A DNA stretch of 32,401 nucleotides. Source: Pirellulales bacterium. GTDB lineage: Bacteria; Planctomycetota; Planctomycetia; Pirellulales; DATAWG01. The notes under the pieces were generated by a model. The model was not told the origin of the DNA. It was given only the letters and a program-made list of their open reading frames with translations, and did no database searches. A program made the translations under genes and the position numbers. Below, piece after piece: positions 16,775 to 24,682 of the stretch; position 1 is the stretch's first letter; each line of letters starts with the position of its first letter. The stretch is from the NCBI GenBank assembly GCA_036267355.1, contig DATAWG010000063.1:1-32401 (forward strand), in the 5' to 3' direction.

Positions 16775-18111
16775 TTGCCATGAATATCGATCCATTGCGA
16801 GTTGCTCTGATCAGCGACCACGCATCGCCTATCGCCCAACTCGGCGGCGTCGATACCGGCGGGCAAAACGTGTACGTCGCGCAATTAGCAGCACATTTGG
16901 CCCGCATGGGACATGACGTGGCGGTCTACACGCGCCGCGATAATAACGATCTCGCCGAGACGGTCGATATGCCGGAGGGCTATCGCGTGGTCAACGTAGC
17001 GGCCGGTCCCGCGCGACCGATTCCCAAGGAAGCTCTGCTTCCCTATATGCAGGCGTTCGCCGACCAAATGGTTCGCAAACTGTCGCGCGACGGATGCGAT
17101 GTCGTGCATGCGAATTTCTTTATGTCGGGCCTTGTCGCCATTCGATTGAAGACGGCGCTCCGGATCCCGTTTGTCGTGACGTTTCATGCCCTGGGACGCG
17201 TTCGCTTGCTCTACCAGGCCGCGGCCGACCGCTTTCCGATCGAGCGACTGTCGATCGAAGACCAGATCGTCGCCGACGCGGATCGAATCATCGCCGAATG
17301 TCCACAAGATGCCGAAGATCAAATCTCGCTTTACTCAGCCGATCCATCGAAGCTCCGGATCGTCCCCTGCGGATTCGATCGCAGCGAATTGCAGCCCATC
17401 GATCGAGCGATTGCACGGCGAACGCTCGGGCTCGATCCGGAACTACCGATCATCTTGCAACTTGGGCGGCTCGTGCCGCGCAAGGGAGTCGACAATGCGA
17501 TTCGTGGATTCGCGCGCATGGTGCATGGATATGGCGTGGCCGCTCGACTGCTGATCGTTGGGGGCGAGACCGACGTTCCCGACCCGCGAAGCACGCCGGA
17601 AATCGGACGGTTGCAGCAAGTGGCAAGAGAGGAAAACGTTGCCGAGCAAGTCATTTTCGCCGGCCGGGCCGATCGACAGCGGCTGAAATACTACTATAGC
17701 GCCGCCGACGTCTTCGTGACGACGCCCTGGTACGAGCCTTTCGGAATTACGCCGCTTGAGTCGATGGCCTGCGGCACGCCGGTCGTCGGGGCAAACGTCG
17801 GCGGCATCAAATACTCGGTCGTCGATAGCAGCACGGGATTCTTGGTTCCGGCGAACGAGCCCGATTCGCTGGGTCAACGGCTAGCGCAACTGATGGGAAA
17901 TGCTGAGTTGCGGAAACGATTCGGCCAAGAATCGCTGCGGCGCGTCGAGCGGCATTTTACCTGGCGACGCGTGGCGTCGGCCATCAACGATGTCTACCAA
18001 GAAGTCGTTGCCGAGCAGACGGCTTCGCCCATCCAGCGGTTAGCCGGAGGACTGGCAACCTTGATCGAACAAACGAACGCTTCAGCATCGCGAGGAATTG
18101 CAAAACCATGA
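16771..18111 (+). CDS. GT4-family glycosyltransferase (MshA/sucrose-phosphate-synthase-like)
   Basis: This 446-aa GT-B enzyme has the GT4 hallmarks: an N-terminal glycine-rich acceptor loop (GGVDTGGQNVYVAQLAAHL), VTFHALG, the basic donor-site segment LGRLVPRKGVDNAIRGFARM and the EPFGITPLESMACGTPVV signature holding both Glu residues. The TGGQNVY segment is characteristic of the MshA and sucrose-phosphate-synthase branch, which uses nucleotide sugars with retention of configuration. It starts inside the preceding stop (ATGA) and its own stop overlaps the GmhB start, so translation is coupled. Start choice: the ATG at 16771, not the open frame from 16690. Confidence 0.88.
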   Translation: MIAMNIDPLRVALISDHASPIAQLGGVDTGGQNVYVAQLAAHLARMGHDVAVYTRRDNNDLAETVDMPEGYRVVNVAAGPARPIPKEALLPYMQAFADQMVRKLSRDGCDVVHANFFMSGLVAIRLKTALRIPFVVTFHALGRVRLLYQAAADRFPIERLSIEDQIVADADRIIAECPQDAEDQISLYSADPSKLRIVPCGFDRSELQPIDRAIARRTLGLDPELPIILQLGRLVPRKGVDNAIRGFARMVHGYGVAARLLIVGGETDVPDPRSTPEIGRLQQVAREENVAEQVIFAGRADRQRLKYYYSAADVFVTTPWYEPFGITPLESMACGTPVVGANVGGIKYSVVDSSTGFLVPANEPDSLGQRLAQLMGNAELRKRFGQESLRRVERHFTWRRVASAINDVYQEVVAEQTASPIQRLAGGLATLIEQTNASASRGIAKP

Positions 18112-18773
18112 GCGGCCGCGCAGCAGTTTTCATCGATAAGGACGGAACGCTCGTGCCCGACATTCCGTTCAACGTTTGTCCCGAGCGCATCGAGCTTTCC
18201 GCCGGCGCGGCCGGTGGATTGCGATTGCTTCATCGGGCGGGATTTCCCCTGGTGATTGTTTCCAATCAATCGGGCGTGGCCCGCGGGCACTTTGCCGAGG
18301 AGCAACTCGTCGGTGTGCGCCGGCGAATCGAGCATCTAATGGCTGAAATCGGCGTGCCCCTGGCGGCATTTTACTACTGCCCGCACCACCCCGAAGGTGT
18401 CGTGCCGCGATTTGCGATCGCCTGTGAGTGTCGCAAGCCGAAGCCTGGGATGTTCCAGCAGGCGGCGCGAGAATTGAATCTCGACCTGCAACGGTCGTGG
18501 ATGATTGGCGACATCCGGGATGATATCGAAGCGGCCCACCTGGCGGGATGCCGGGCGGTTTTATTGCGTGGCGCCGGCGAAACGAAGTCGGAGCTTTCCG
18601 CCATTCGCCAGCCCGACGCTGCCGCGCGCGATTTCGAAGAAGCTGCCATCATCATCGTCGAATCCCGTTGGATCGAAGCGACTGGGCCCAATCAAAAGAA
18701 TGGCGACATTGCTAGCGCAGCGCGAAACCGTGGCGCGATCTGCGCGTCGGCCAAGGAGGCTTGCAATGGTTGA
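18108..18773 (+). CDS. gmhB: D-glycero-D-manno-heptose-1,7-bisphosphate 7-phosphatase (HAD family)
   Basis: This 221-aa HAD-IIIA phosphatase has FIDKDGTLV with both Asp residues of the HAD motif I, SNQSG (motif II), the zinc loop CPHH plus CECRKPKPG, and MIGDIRDDIEAA (motif IV), all in GmhB order. It removes the C7 phosphate of heptose bisphosphate, in the second half of the ADP-heptose (or GDP-heptose) pathway. Compared with the usual 180-190 residues it has about 35 extra at the C-terminus (after SELSAI), rich in Ala and of unknown role. The gene overlaps its neighbours at both ends (ATGA at 18108, 8 bp with HldE), so it is coupled to HldE. Confidence 0.9.
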   Translation: MSGRAAVFIDKDGTLVPDIPFNVCPERIELSAGAAGGLRLLHRAGFPLVIVSNQSGVARGHFAEEQLVGVRRRIEHLMAEIGVPLAAFYYCPHHPEGVVPRFAIACECRKPKPGMFQQAARELNLDLQRSWMIGDIRDDIEAAHLAGCRAVLLRGAGETKSELSAIRQPDAAARDFEEAAIIIVESRWIEATGPNQKNGDIASAARNRGAICASAKEACNG

Positions 18774-20328
18774 TCTCGCGACGCTCGTAAAGAGTTTCTC
18801 CAATTTGCGCACTATCGTCGTCGGCGAAGCGATGCTCGATTGCTATTCCGTGGGTGAAGGGAAACGGCTTTGCGGCGAGGCGCCGGTTCCCGTAGTCGAC
18901 GGATGTACGACCACTTCTTTTGCCGGCGGCGCAGCCAACACGGCCGTCGCGCTGCGAGCGCTCGGCGCCCAAACTCGCTTGCTGTCCGCGGTAGGAAACG
19001 ATTGGGAGGGAATGACGCTGCTCGGAATTCTGCGCCGCGAAGCAATCGGCGTCGAGCAGATCGTCCGCGACGGCGCGCGGCGCACGCTCTCGAAGCATCG
19101 GATCGGCGCAGGAGATCATCTGCTCTTGCGATTCGATCATGGCAGCACCGAACCGTTGGGCCCCCACTGCGAGCGATCGCTTTGCCGCAACGTTGAAAAA
19201 TTGTCTCGCCAGGCGGACGTGCTTGTCGTGTCGGACTACGGCTACGGCATTGTCACTCCCAAGGTGTGCGAGACGCTGGAGCGCGTCGCGCGGCGGCGAA
19301 GACTAATCGTCGCCGTGGATTCGAAACGACTGCATCGATTTTCGCCGATCGGCCCGGCGATCGTGAAACCGAACTACGCTCAAGCGGTTAAGCTACTGGG
19401 ACTAGAAACCGTCAACGGCAAAGATCGTTATCGACAAATGTGCGACTCGGGCGCGGAAATCTTGCGCCGCACCGGTGCTAGGATTGCCGCGGTAACGCTC
19501 GATGTCGACGGCGCCGTCGTGTTGCAGAGCGATCAACCTCCGTATCGCACTTTCGCCGAAGCGAAACCAGCTCGGCAAGCCGCCGGCGCCGGCGACACCT
19601 ATCTCGCCGCCTTCTCGCTTGCTTTGGCCGCCGGGGCCACCGCGACCCTGGCGGCTGAGATTGCCGCGGCGGCCGCGGGAGTGGTGGTCGGAAAAATACA
19701 TACGTCCGCCTGTTCGAACGAGGAGTTGATTCGATCGATGCCGAAGCAGTTTGACTCGGATGGCGACAGTGAATTCAACCATCGCTCCGCGCTGGATGAG
19801 TGGTCCTCGCAGGCAACATCGCTCCATGAACTCGTCGAACGAGTTGACGCTTATCGAGCGGCAGGGAAGCGAATCGTGATGACGAACGGCTGCTTCGACA
19901 TCTTGCATCGCGGTCATGTCGCATATCTCCAGCACGCGAGAGCGTTGGGCGACGTGCTGGTCGTCGGAGTCAACACCGACGAGAGCATTCGGCGAATCAA
20001 AGGACCAGAACGGCCGATCAATTGCCTTGAAGACAGGCTCGGCGTGCTGGCTGGACTAAGCTGTATCGACGAATTGATTCCCTTCGGCGAACGAACGCCC
20101 GAGCGGCTGGTCGCGGCGGTGCGGCCAGACATTTTCGTCAAGGGAGGCGATTACACGCGCGAAATGATGCCCGAGGCGCCGCTGGTCGAGCGGTTGGGCG
20201 GACGGATCGTGATCCTGCCGCTGCTCGTTGACCATTCGACGAGCCGAGTGGTGCAGCGCATTCGCGAATCCGCGGCGACAGTTCACTCCGACGGTCCGAA
20301 CGGGAGTCGATGCTATGCCAATGGTTGA
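18766..20328 (+). CDS. hldE: Bifunctional heptose-7-phosphate kinase / heptose-1-phosphate adenylyltransferase
   Basis: This 520-aa fusion has an N-terminal ribokinase-fold kinase (SFAGGAANTAVALRALGAQT near residue 50, and GAGDTY with Asp277 as catalytic base) and a C-terminal cytidylyltransferase-fold domain from about residue 355 (TNGCFDILHRGH at 373-384, the nucleotidyltransferase HxGH-type motif, then VKGGDYTREMMPE). HldE phosphorylates heptose-7-phosphate at C1 and, after GmhB, adds AMP to give ADP-heptose. The ATG at 18766 follows AAGGAGG, and this decides the start against a longer open frame from 18505. The gene overlaps gmhB by 8 bp. Isomerase GmhA and epimerase HldD are not in this window and must be elsewhere, or D-glycero-heptose is used unepimerised. 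Confidence 0.93.
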   Translation: MVDLATLVKSFSNLRTIVVGEAMLDCYSVGEGKRLCGEAPVPVVDGCTTTSFAGGAANTAVALRALGAQTRLLSAVGNDWEGMTLLGILRREAIGVEQIVRDGARRTLSKHRIGAGDHLLLRFDHGSTEPLGPHCERSLCRNVEKLSRQADVLVVSDYGYGIVTPKVCETLERVARRRRLIVAVDSKRLHRFSPIGPAIVKPNYAQAVKLLGLETVNGKDRYRQMCDSGAEILRRTGARIAAVTLDVDGAVVLQSDQPPYRTFAEAKPARQAAGAGDTYLAAFSLALAAGATATLAAEIAAAAAGVVVGKIHTSACSNEELIRSMPKQFDSDGDSEFNHRSALDEWSSQATSLHELVERVDAYRAAGKRIVMTNGCFDILHRGHVAYLQHARALGDVLVVGVNTDESIRRIKGPERPINCLEDRLGVLAGLSCIDELIPFGERTPERLVAAVRPDIFVKGGDYTREMMPEAPLVERLGGRIVILPLLVDHSTSRVVQRIRESAATVHSDGPNGSRCYANG

Positions 20329-21571
20329 CGTACCGCTCGGCGGCACTTCCACGATGAAAATGGATCCACGAGACTCCCTTTGGCCGCAGGATTGGCTTGG
20401 CGCCAAGCGGCTGCTTTGCGTGCGTCTGGATACCTTGGGCGACGTGGCGATGATGGAGCCAGCCATTCGCGCATTGCGTCAGGCAACGCCAGGTCGTAGC
20501 GTCACGCTGCTCACATCGTCATCCGGTGCGGCTGCGGCGCGGCTGATGCAATCGGCCGATGAGATTTTGATTTATAATTCGCCGTGGATGAAGCATTCGC
20601 CGAGCCACAGGGACGCTGCGGCGGATCGCGGCGTTGTGGAAACGCTTCGACAGCGCCAATTCGATGGCGCCGTTATTTTCAATTGCTTCAGCCAAAGTCC
20701 GTTGCCGGCGGCAATGCTCTGCTACTGGGCCGACATTCCCCTTCGGCTCGCTTATTGCCGCGAAAATCCCTATCAATTACTGACGCATTGGGCGCGCGAA
20801 TTGGAGCCGGAGCAAGGAATTCGTCACGAGGTGCGGCGGCAATTGGATTTGGTCGCTCGTGTCGGGGCGGAAGTAGCCGACCGCCGTATGCGTCTAGCAA
20901 TCCGCGAAGAAGACGTCGCGTTTGCAGTGGCGCGATTGTCGAGCGCCGGCGTGGAAGTCGGCCGACCTTGGATCGTCGTGCATCCAGGCGCTTCGGCCGA
21001 ATCGCGCCGCTGGCCGGCTGAGTATTTTGCTTCCGCAGTCGATGAAATCGCCAGACTCGGCATTCAGATCGTTTTCACCGGGCAGCGGCCTGAGCAATCG
21101 CTCGTCGAGCAAATTCGAGATCAAATGATGGAAGTCTCGGCTTCGCTTGTCGGGCAGCTTGATGTCGGCCAGCTTTTGGCTTTGCTGTCGCGGGCCACGC
21201 TGCTGCTGTCGAACAACACCGGTCCCGTGCATTTGGCTGCCGGCGTGGGAACGCCCGTGGTCGATGTTTATGCCTTGACCAATCCGCAGCATACGCCGTG
21301 GCACGTCGCTTCGCGCGTCGTCTCGCGCGACGTGCCGTGCAAATATTGTTTTCGCAGCGTTTGTCCGGAAGGACATCATGCCTGCATGCGCGGAATCGAG
21401 CCGGCGGAGGTCGTCGAAGCCGTGCGTCGATTGCTCGAAGAGCGCGGCCGGATCGACCGAGCGACCACCGCGCATCCGGCGGGGCTCGAGCACGTCGATT
21501 CATCGCTCATGACGGCCGGCGACTCGAAGCACGGTCGATTCTTGCGAGTCGCGGTCCCGCTTTCGAGATAG
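20315..21571 (+). CDS. GT9-family glycosyltransferase (second heptosyltransferase-like enzyme)
   Basis: This 418-aa GT9 enzyme shows LCVRLDTLGDVAMMEPAIRA at the N-terminus, VVHPGASAESRRWPAEYFA in the middle and LLLSNNTGPVHLAAGVGTPV at the donor site. In that last motif it has NNTGPVH where the first GT9 enzyme has NDTGMSH. A Cys-containing stretch (CKYCFRSVCPEGHHACM) follows, as in the first. The start is the ATG at 20315 (an in-frame ATG at 20321 is equally possible), with GGGAG before it; the gene overlaps hldE by 14 bp. It is likely the partner heptosyltransferase, adding a second heptose or another position. Confidence 0.85.
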   Translation: MPMVDVPLGGTSTMKMDPRDSLWPQDWLGAKRLLCVRLDTLGDVAMMEPAIRALRQATPGRSVTLLTSSSGAAAARLMQSADEILIYNSPWMKHSPSHRDAAADRGVVETLRQRQFDGAVIFNCFSQSPLPAAMLCYWADIPLRLAYCRENPYQLLTHWARELEPEQGIRHEVRRQLDLVARVGAEVADRRMRLAIREEDVAFAVARLSSAGVEVGRPWIVVHPGASAESRRWPAEYFASAVDEIARLGIQIVFTGQRPEQSLVEQIRDQMMEVSASLVGQLDVGQLLALLSRATLLLSNNTGPVHLAAGVGTPVVDVYALTNPQHTPWHVASRVVSRDVPCKYCFRSVCPEGHHACMRGIEPAEVVEAVRRLLEERGRIDRATTAHPAGLEHVDSSLMTAGDSKHGRFLRVAVPLSR

Positions 21572-21595
21572 ACCCCATCGTCGAGGAAATCGGGC

Positions 21596-23341
21596 ATGTT
21601 GACACTTGGAATCAACGCCGCGTTTCACGACCCGGCCGCGTGTCTTGTGCGCGACGGCGAAATTGTCGCCGCTGCGGAAGAGGAACGGTTTACTCACGTC
21701 AAACACGGCAAGCGACCCATTCCCTTCAGCACGTACGAACTGCCATTCCATGCAATCGATTATTGCCTGCGCGAGGCGGGCGGCCGGCTTCCGGACGTCG
21801 ACCATGTCGCCTATTCATTCGATCCATTGGCTATGTTCGGCGGCCATGCTCCGCCCGCGACGGTTTCCTTGCCGCTGGAGCCGAAAAACGACTCCGACTC
21901 AGCGGAATGGGAGTCGCCTTGGGATCCGCTCTTCTTGTGTTCGATCATCAACGCGCCTCGGCATTTGATCGATGGCGCTCCACATCACTTGGCCGAACGG
22001 TTCCGATCGGCGGATGGACAACCGTCGTATCGTTGGCACTGGGTCAAGCACCATTTGGCGCACGCGGCGAGCGCGTTTCTGCCCTCGCCGTTCGAAACGG
22101 CGGCCGTGATGACGCTCGATGGCCGCGGCGAGAAAGCGACAACCACCTATGCCATCGGCGACGGCAATGAGCTGACGACGCTCGACCAAGTGAATATGCC
22201 TCATTCGCTCGGCCTGCTTTATGAGCGCGTGACCGAGTATCTCGGCTTTCTGCATTCGTGCGATGAATACAAGGTGATGGCCTTGGCCTCCTATGGCAAG
22301 CCAGAATTTTATCGAGAATTTCGCGACATCGTGCAGCTTCACGGCGGCGGACGATACACAATCGGGCCGCTGCGTCTTGCCGAGCGGTTCGGTCCCGCGC
22401 GGCAGCGCGGCGGCCCGTTCGAGCAACACCACTACGATCTCGCGCATTCGCTGCAAGTCGTGCTCGAAGAAACCGTTTTGGAAATTGCCCATTGGCTACA
22501 TGAGGCGGCGAACTCGGAGAACCTCTGCATCGCGGGGGGCGTGGCGCTGAACTGCGTGCTGAATGCGCGATTGCGCGATCGCGGGCCGTTTCGCGATATT
22601 TGGATTCAGCCGGCGGCGGGCGACGCCGGAACGGCCCTCGGCGCCGCGGCGTGGATCGACTGCCATGAGCGAGCCGATTCAGCGGGCAACACGCCCGGAC
22701 CGCGCTGCACCATGGAACATGCGTTTCTCGGCCCAAGCTACGCAGACGAGGAAATCGAGCAATTTCTGCAGTGGACGAAGATCGGCTATCGTCGCATGAA
22801 CGACGTGGCGGAAGAAACGGCCGAATTGCTGGCCGACGATCAGGTGATCGGCTGGTATCAGGGGCGAATCGAATTCGGACCGCGGGCCCTCGGGAGTCGA
22901 TCGATTCTTGCTTCGCCGTTGCATGCGTCGATGCAGGTCCGGCTGAACGAGATCAAAGACCGGGAAGATTTTCGACCTGTCGCTCCGGTGGTGTTGGAGG
23001 AAGAGGCGGCAAATTGGTTCGTTGGCGGGCGGGCGTCGCCATTCATGCTTTTCGTGTTCGATGTGCCGGCTGACAAAACCGATCGAATTCCCGCCGTGCG
23101 GCACGTCGATGGCACGGCGCGCATTCAAACCATCAACCGGAATCAACACCCGCTCTACTACGACCTGCTTCGGGCGTTTCAACGGCGAACGGGAGTTCCG
23201 GTGCTGGTGAACACATCGTTCAACACCCGCGGCGAACCGATCGTTTGCACGCCGCGCGACGCCGTGGAAAGCTTTTGGACGTCGCCGCTCGATGCGCTCG
23301 TGATCGGGCCGTTTTTATTGCAAAAGTCGCCGCAAGTATGA
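21596..23341 (+). CDS. NodU/CmcH-family carbamoyltransferase
   Basis: This 581-aa protein begins LTLGINAAFHDPAACLVRDG, a TsaD-like carbamoyltransferase N-domain, and has the metal-binding VKHHLAHAAS (His152, His153, His156) followed by the strand AVMTLDGRGE. The C-domain (from about residue 370) has EFGPRALGSRSILASP and PVLVNTSFNTRGEPIV, the conserved blocks of the NodU/CmcH C-domain. Such enzymes transfer a carbamoyl group from carbamoyl phosphate (via carbamoyl-AMP) to a hydroxyl on a sugar or antibiotic. It starts 25 bp after the GT9 gene, and its stop overlaps the next gene (ATGA at 23338). The context suggests O-carbamoylation of the heptose or another sugar of the glycan made by this operon. 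Confidence 0.92.
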   Translation: MLTLGINAAFHDPAACLVRDGEIVAAAEEERFTHVKHGKRPIPFSTYELPFHAIDYCLREAGGRLPDVDHVAYSFDPLAMFGGHAPPATVSLPLEPKNDSDSAEWESPWDPLFLCSIINAPRHLIDGAPHHLAERFRSADGQPSYRWHWVKHHLAHAASAFLPSPFETAAVMTLDGRGEKATTTYAIGDGNELTTLDQVNMPHSLGLLYERVTEYLGFLHSCDEYKVMALASYGKPEFYREFRDIVQLHGGGRYTIGPLRLAERFGPARQRGGPFEQHHYDLAHSLQVVLEETVLEIAHWLHEAANSENLCIAGGVALNCVLNARLRDRGPFRDIWIQPAAGDAGTALGAAAWIDCHERADSAGNTPGPRCTMEHAFLGPSYADEEIEQFLQWTKIGYRRMNDVAEETAELLADDQVIGWYQGRIEFGPRALGSRSILASPLHASMQVRLNEIKDREDFRPVAPVVLEEEAANWFVGGRASPFMLFVFDVPADKTDRIPAVRHVDGTARIQTINRNQHPLYYDLLRAFQRRTGVPVLVNTSFNTRGEPIVCTPRDAVESFWTSPLDALVIGPFLLQKSPQV

Positions 23342-24342
23342 GTTCGACAAACGACACCGCCGAAAGCCGCGTTGCTCCCATCGCTGTGTCGATCGTCGTG
23401 CCGACGTATCGGCGCGACGATTTGCTTCGCCAATGCCTCGCGGCTCTTGAGAAGCAACGGTTTGACGCCGGCCGTTACGAAATCCTCATCGCCGACGATT
23501 CCGGCCAGCCGACGACGCGGTCGGTCGTCGAGAACTTTCGCCGCCGCTGCAGAGCGCCGATGCGTTATGTCGCGGTCGGCCCGACGCATGGTCCGGCCGC
23601 CGCGCGGAATGCCGGCTGGCGAGCCGCCCGCGGACGAGTGATCGCATTTACGGACGATGACTGTCAGCCCCAGCCGGATTGGTTGCGCGAGGGATTGCAG
23701 ACGCTCGATTCGACCGGAGCCGAAGCAGCGTCCGGTCGTGTCGTTGTTCCACTTCCTCGTTGCCCGACCGACTATGAGAAAAATTTTGCCGGTTTGGAAT
23801 CGGCCGAATTCGTCACGGCGAACTGTTTTTGCGTGCGTCAGGCACTGGAATCGATCGGCGGGTTCGACGAGCGGTTTACTCGCGCTTGGCGGGAAGACAG
23901 CGATTTGCAGTTTGCGCTCCTTGAGCGCGGTTTTCGAATCGTCCGCGCCGACTCGGCCATCGTCGTGCATCCGCTACGTCCGGGAAGTTGGGGCATCAGC
24001 CTGCGACAGCAAAACCGAAGCTTTTTCGACGCGCTTTTGTACAAGAAACATCGTCGCCTATTCCGCGAACGGATCGCTCCGTTGCCTTGGAGCTATTATG
24101 CGATAGGCGCAGCAATCGTCGGGATTGCAGCAGGCACCGCCGCCGGCATCGAGCCGCTGGCCGGCCTTTCGGCCCTTTGCTGGGTCTTTTTAACCGGTCG
24201 ATTTCTGATGCGGCGGTTGAGCGGAACCTCCCGTTCGATCAGCCACATCACCGAAATGATCTGCACCTCGGTGCTGATCCCGCCGCTCAGCTTGTATTGG
24301 AACCTCCGCGGCGCTTGGCGCTTTCGCGTCTTCTATGGCTAA
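23338..24342 (+). CDS. GT2-family glycosyltransferase with C-terminal membrane helices
   Basis: This 334-aa protein has a GT-A domain: VSIVVPTYRRDDLLRQCLAA, EILIADDSGQ, PAAARNAGWRAARGRVIAFT followed by DDDC (the DXD region), and a late GGFDERFTRAWREDSDL with the catalytic Asp region. Two hydrophobic segments near the end (around residues 250-275 and 280-300) would anchor it to the membrane. It begins within the stop of the carbamoyltransferase (ATGA), so it belongs to the same operon. It may start a new glycan chain or extend one at the membrane; the sugar cannot be predicted. Confidence 0.87.
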   Translation: MSSTNDTAESRVAPIAVSIVVPTYRRDDLLRQCLAALEKQRFDAGRYEILIADDSGQPTTRSVVENFRRRCRAPMRYVAVGPTHGPAAARNAGWRAARGRVIAFTDDDCQPQPDWLREGLQTLDSTGAEAASGRVVVPLPRCPTDYEKNFAGLESAEFVTANCFCVRQALESIGGFDERFTRAWREDSDLQFALLERGFRIVRADSAIVVHPLRPGSWGISLRQQNRSFFDALLYKKHRRLFRERIAPLPWSYYAIGAAIVGIAAGTAAGIEPLAGLSALCWVFLTGRFLMRRLSGTSRSISHITEMICTSVLIPPLSLYWNLRGAWRFRVFYG

Positions 24343-24682
24343 GCCCGGCCGATGCGAGGTAACGGCGCCAAAGCGCGCACGGGCCACGCGTCTTTTTGGC
24401 GATCCCCCCACACATCTCGGCTCAGCATGGGGATTTCACCGTCGAGTATAATAGTGGGAATCTTTACGGTTCGGACGGAGAATTCGCCATGCACTCAACA
24501 GCACACGAGCAAGGACAAAGAATGTCGCCTGTCTTTGTGCCGTCGCGGTGGATGCGCCCGAAGTGCGGCGCGATCGTGCTTCGATTGCCGGCCAATTTTG
24601 CAACCCTTCGGCATTGACCCATCTCGGAACGGTTTTTACACTGCGGCAGCTTTTACTTCGGACGCATGGAAGCGGATTTGGC
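24343..24682 (+). other. Intergenic region before the MFS gene, with a possible small ORF
   Basis: 340 bp with no known protein. It has a -10-like TATAAT at 24447-24452 (context cgagTATAATag, much like the one at 849) and, 36 bp on, an ATG at 24489 with GGAG eight bases before it. That ATG opens a 42-codon frame ending at 24617 with a Cys-containing middle (MRPKCGAIV). I do not recognise it. The gap and possible promoter suggest the MFS gene may be transcribed partly on its own. Confidence 0.35.
24489..24617 (+). CDS. Possible small protein of 42 residues
   Basis: It begins MHSTAHEQGQRMSPVFVPSR, followed by WMRPKCGAIVLRLPANF, with GGAG before the start and a -10-like box upstream. It has no known domain and only one Cys, so it is not a zinc finger alone. 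It could be a leader peptide for the transporter gene that follows, or chance. Confidence 0.2.
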   Translation: MHSTAHEQGQRMSPVFVPSRWMRPKCGAIVLRLPANFATLRH

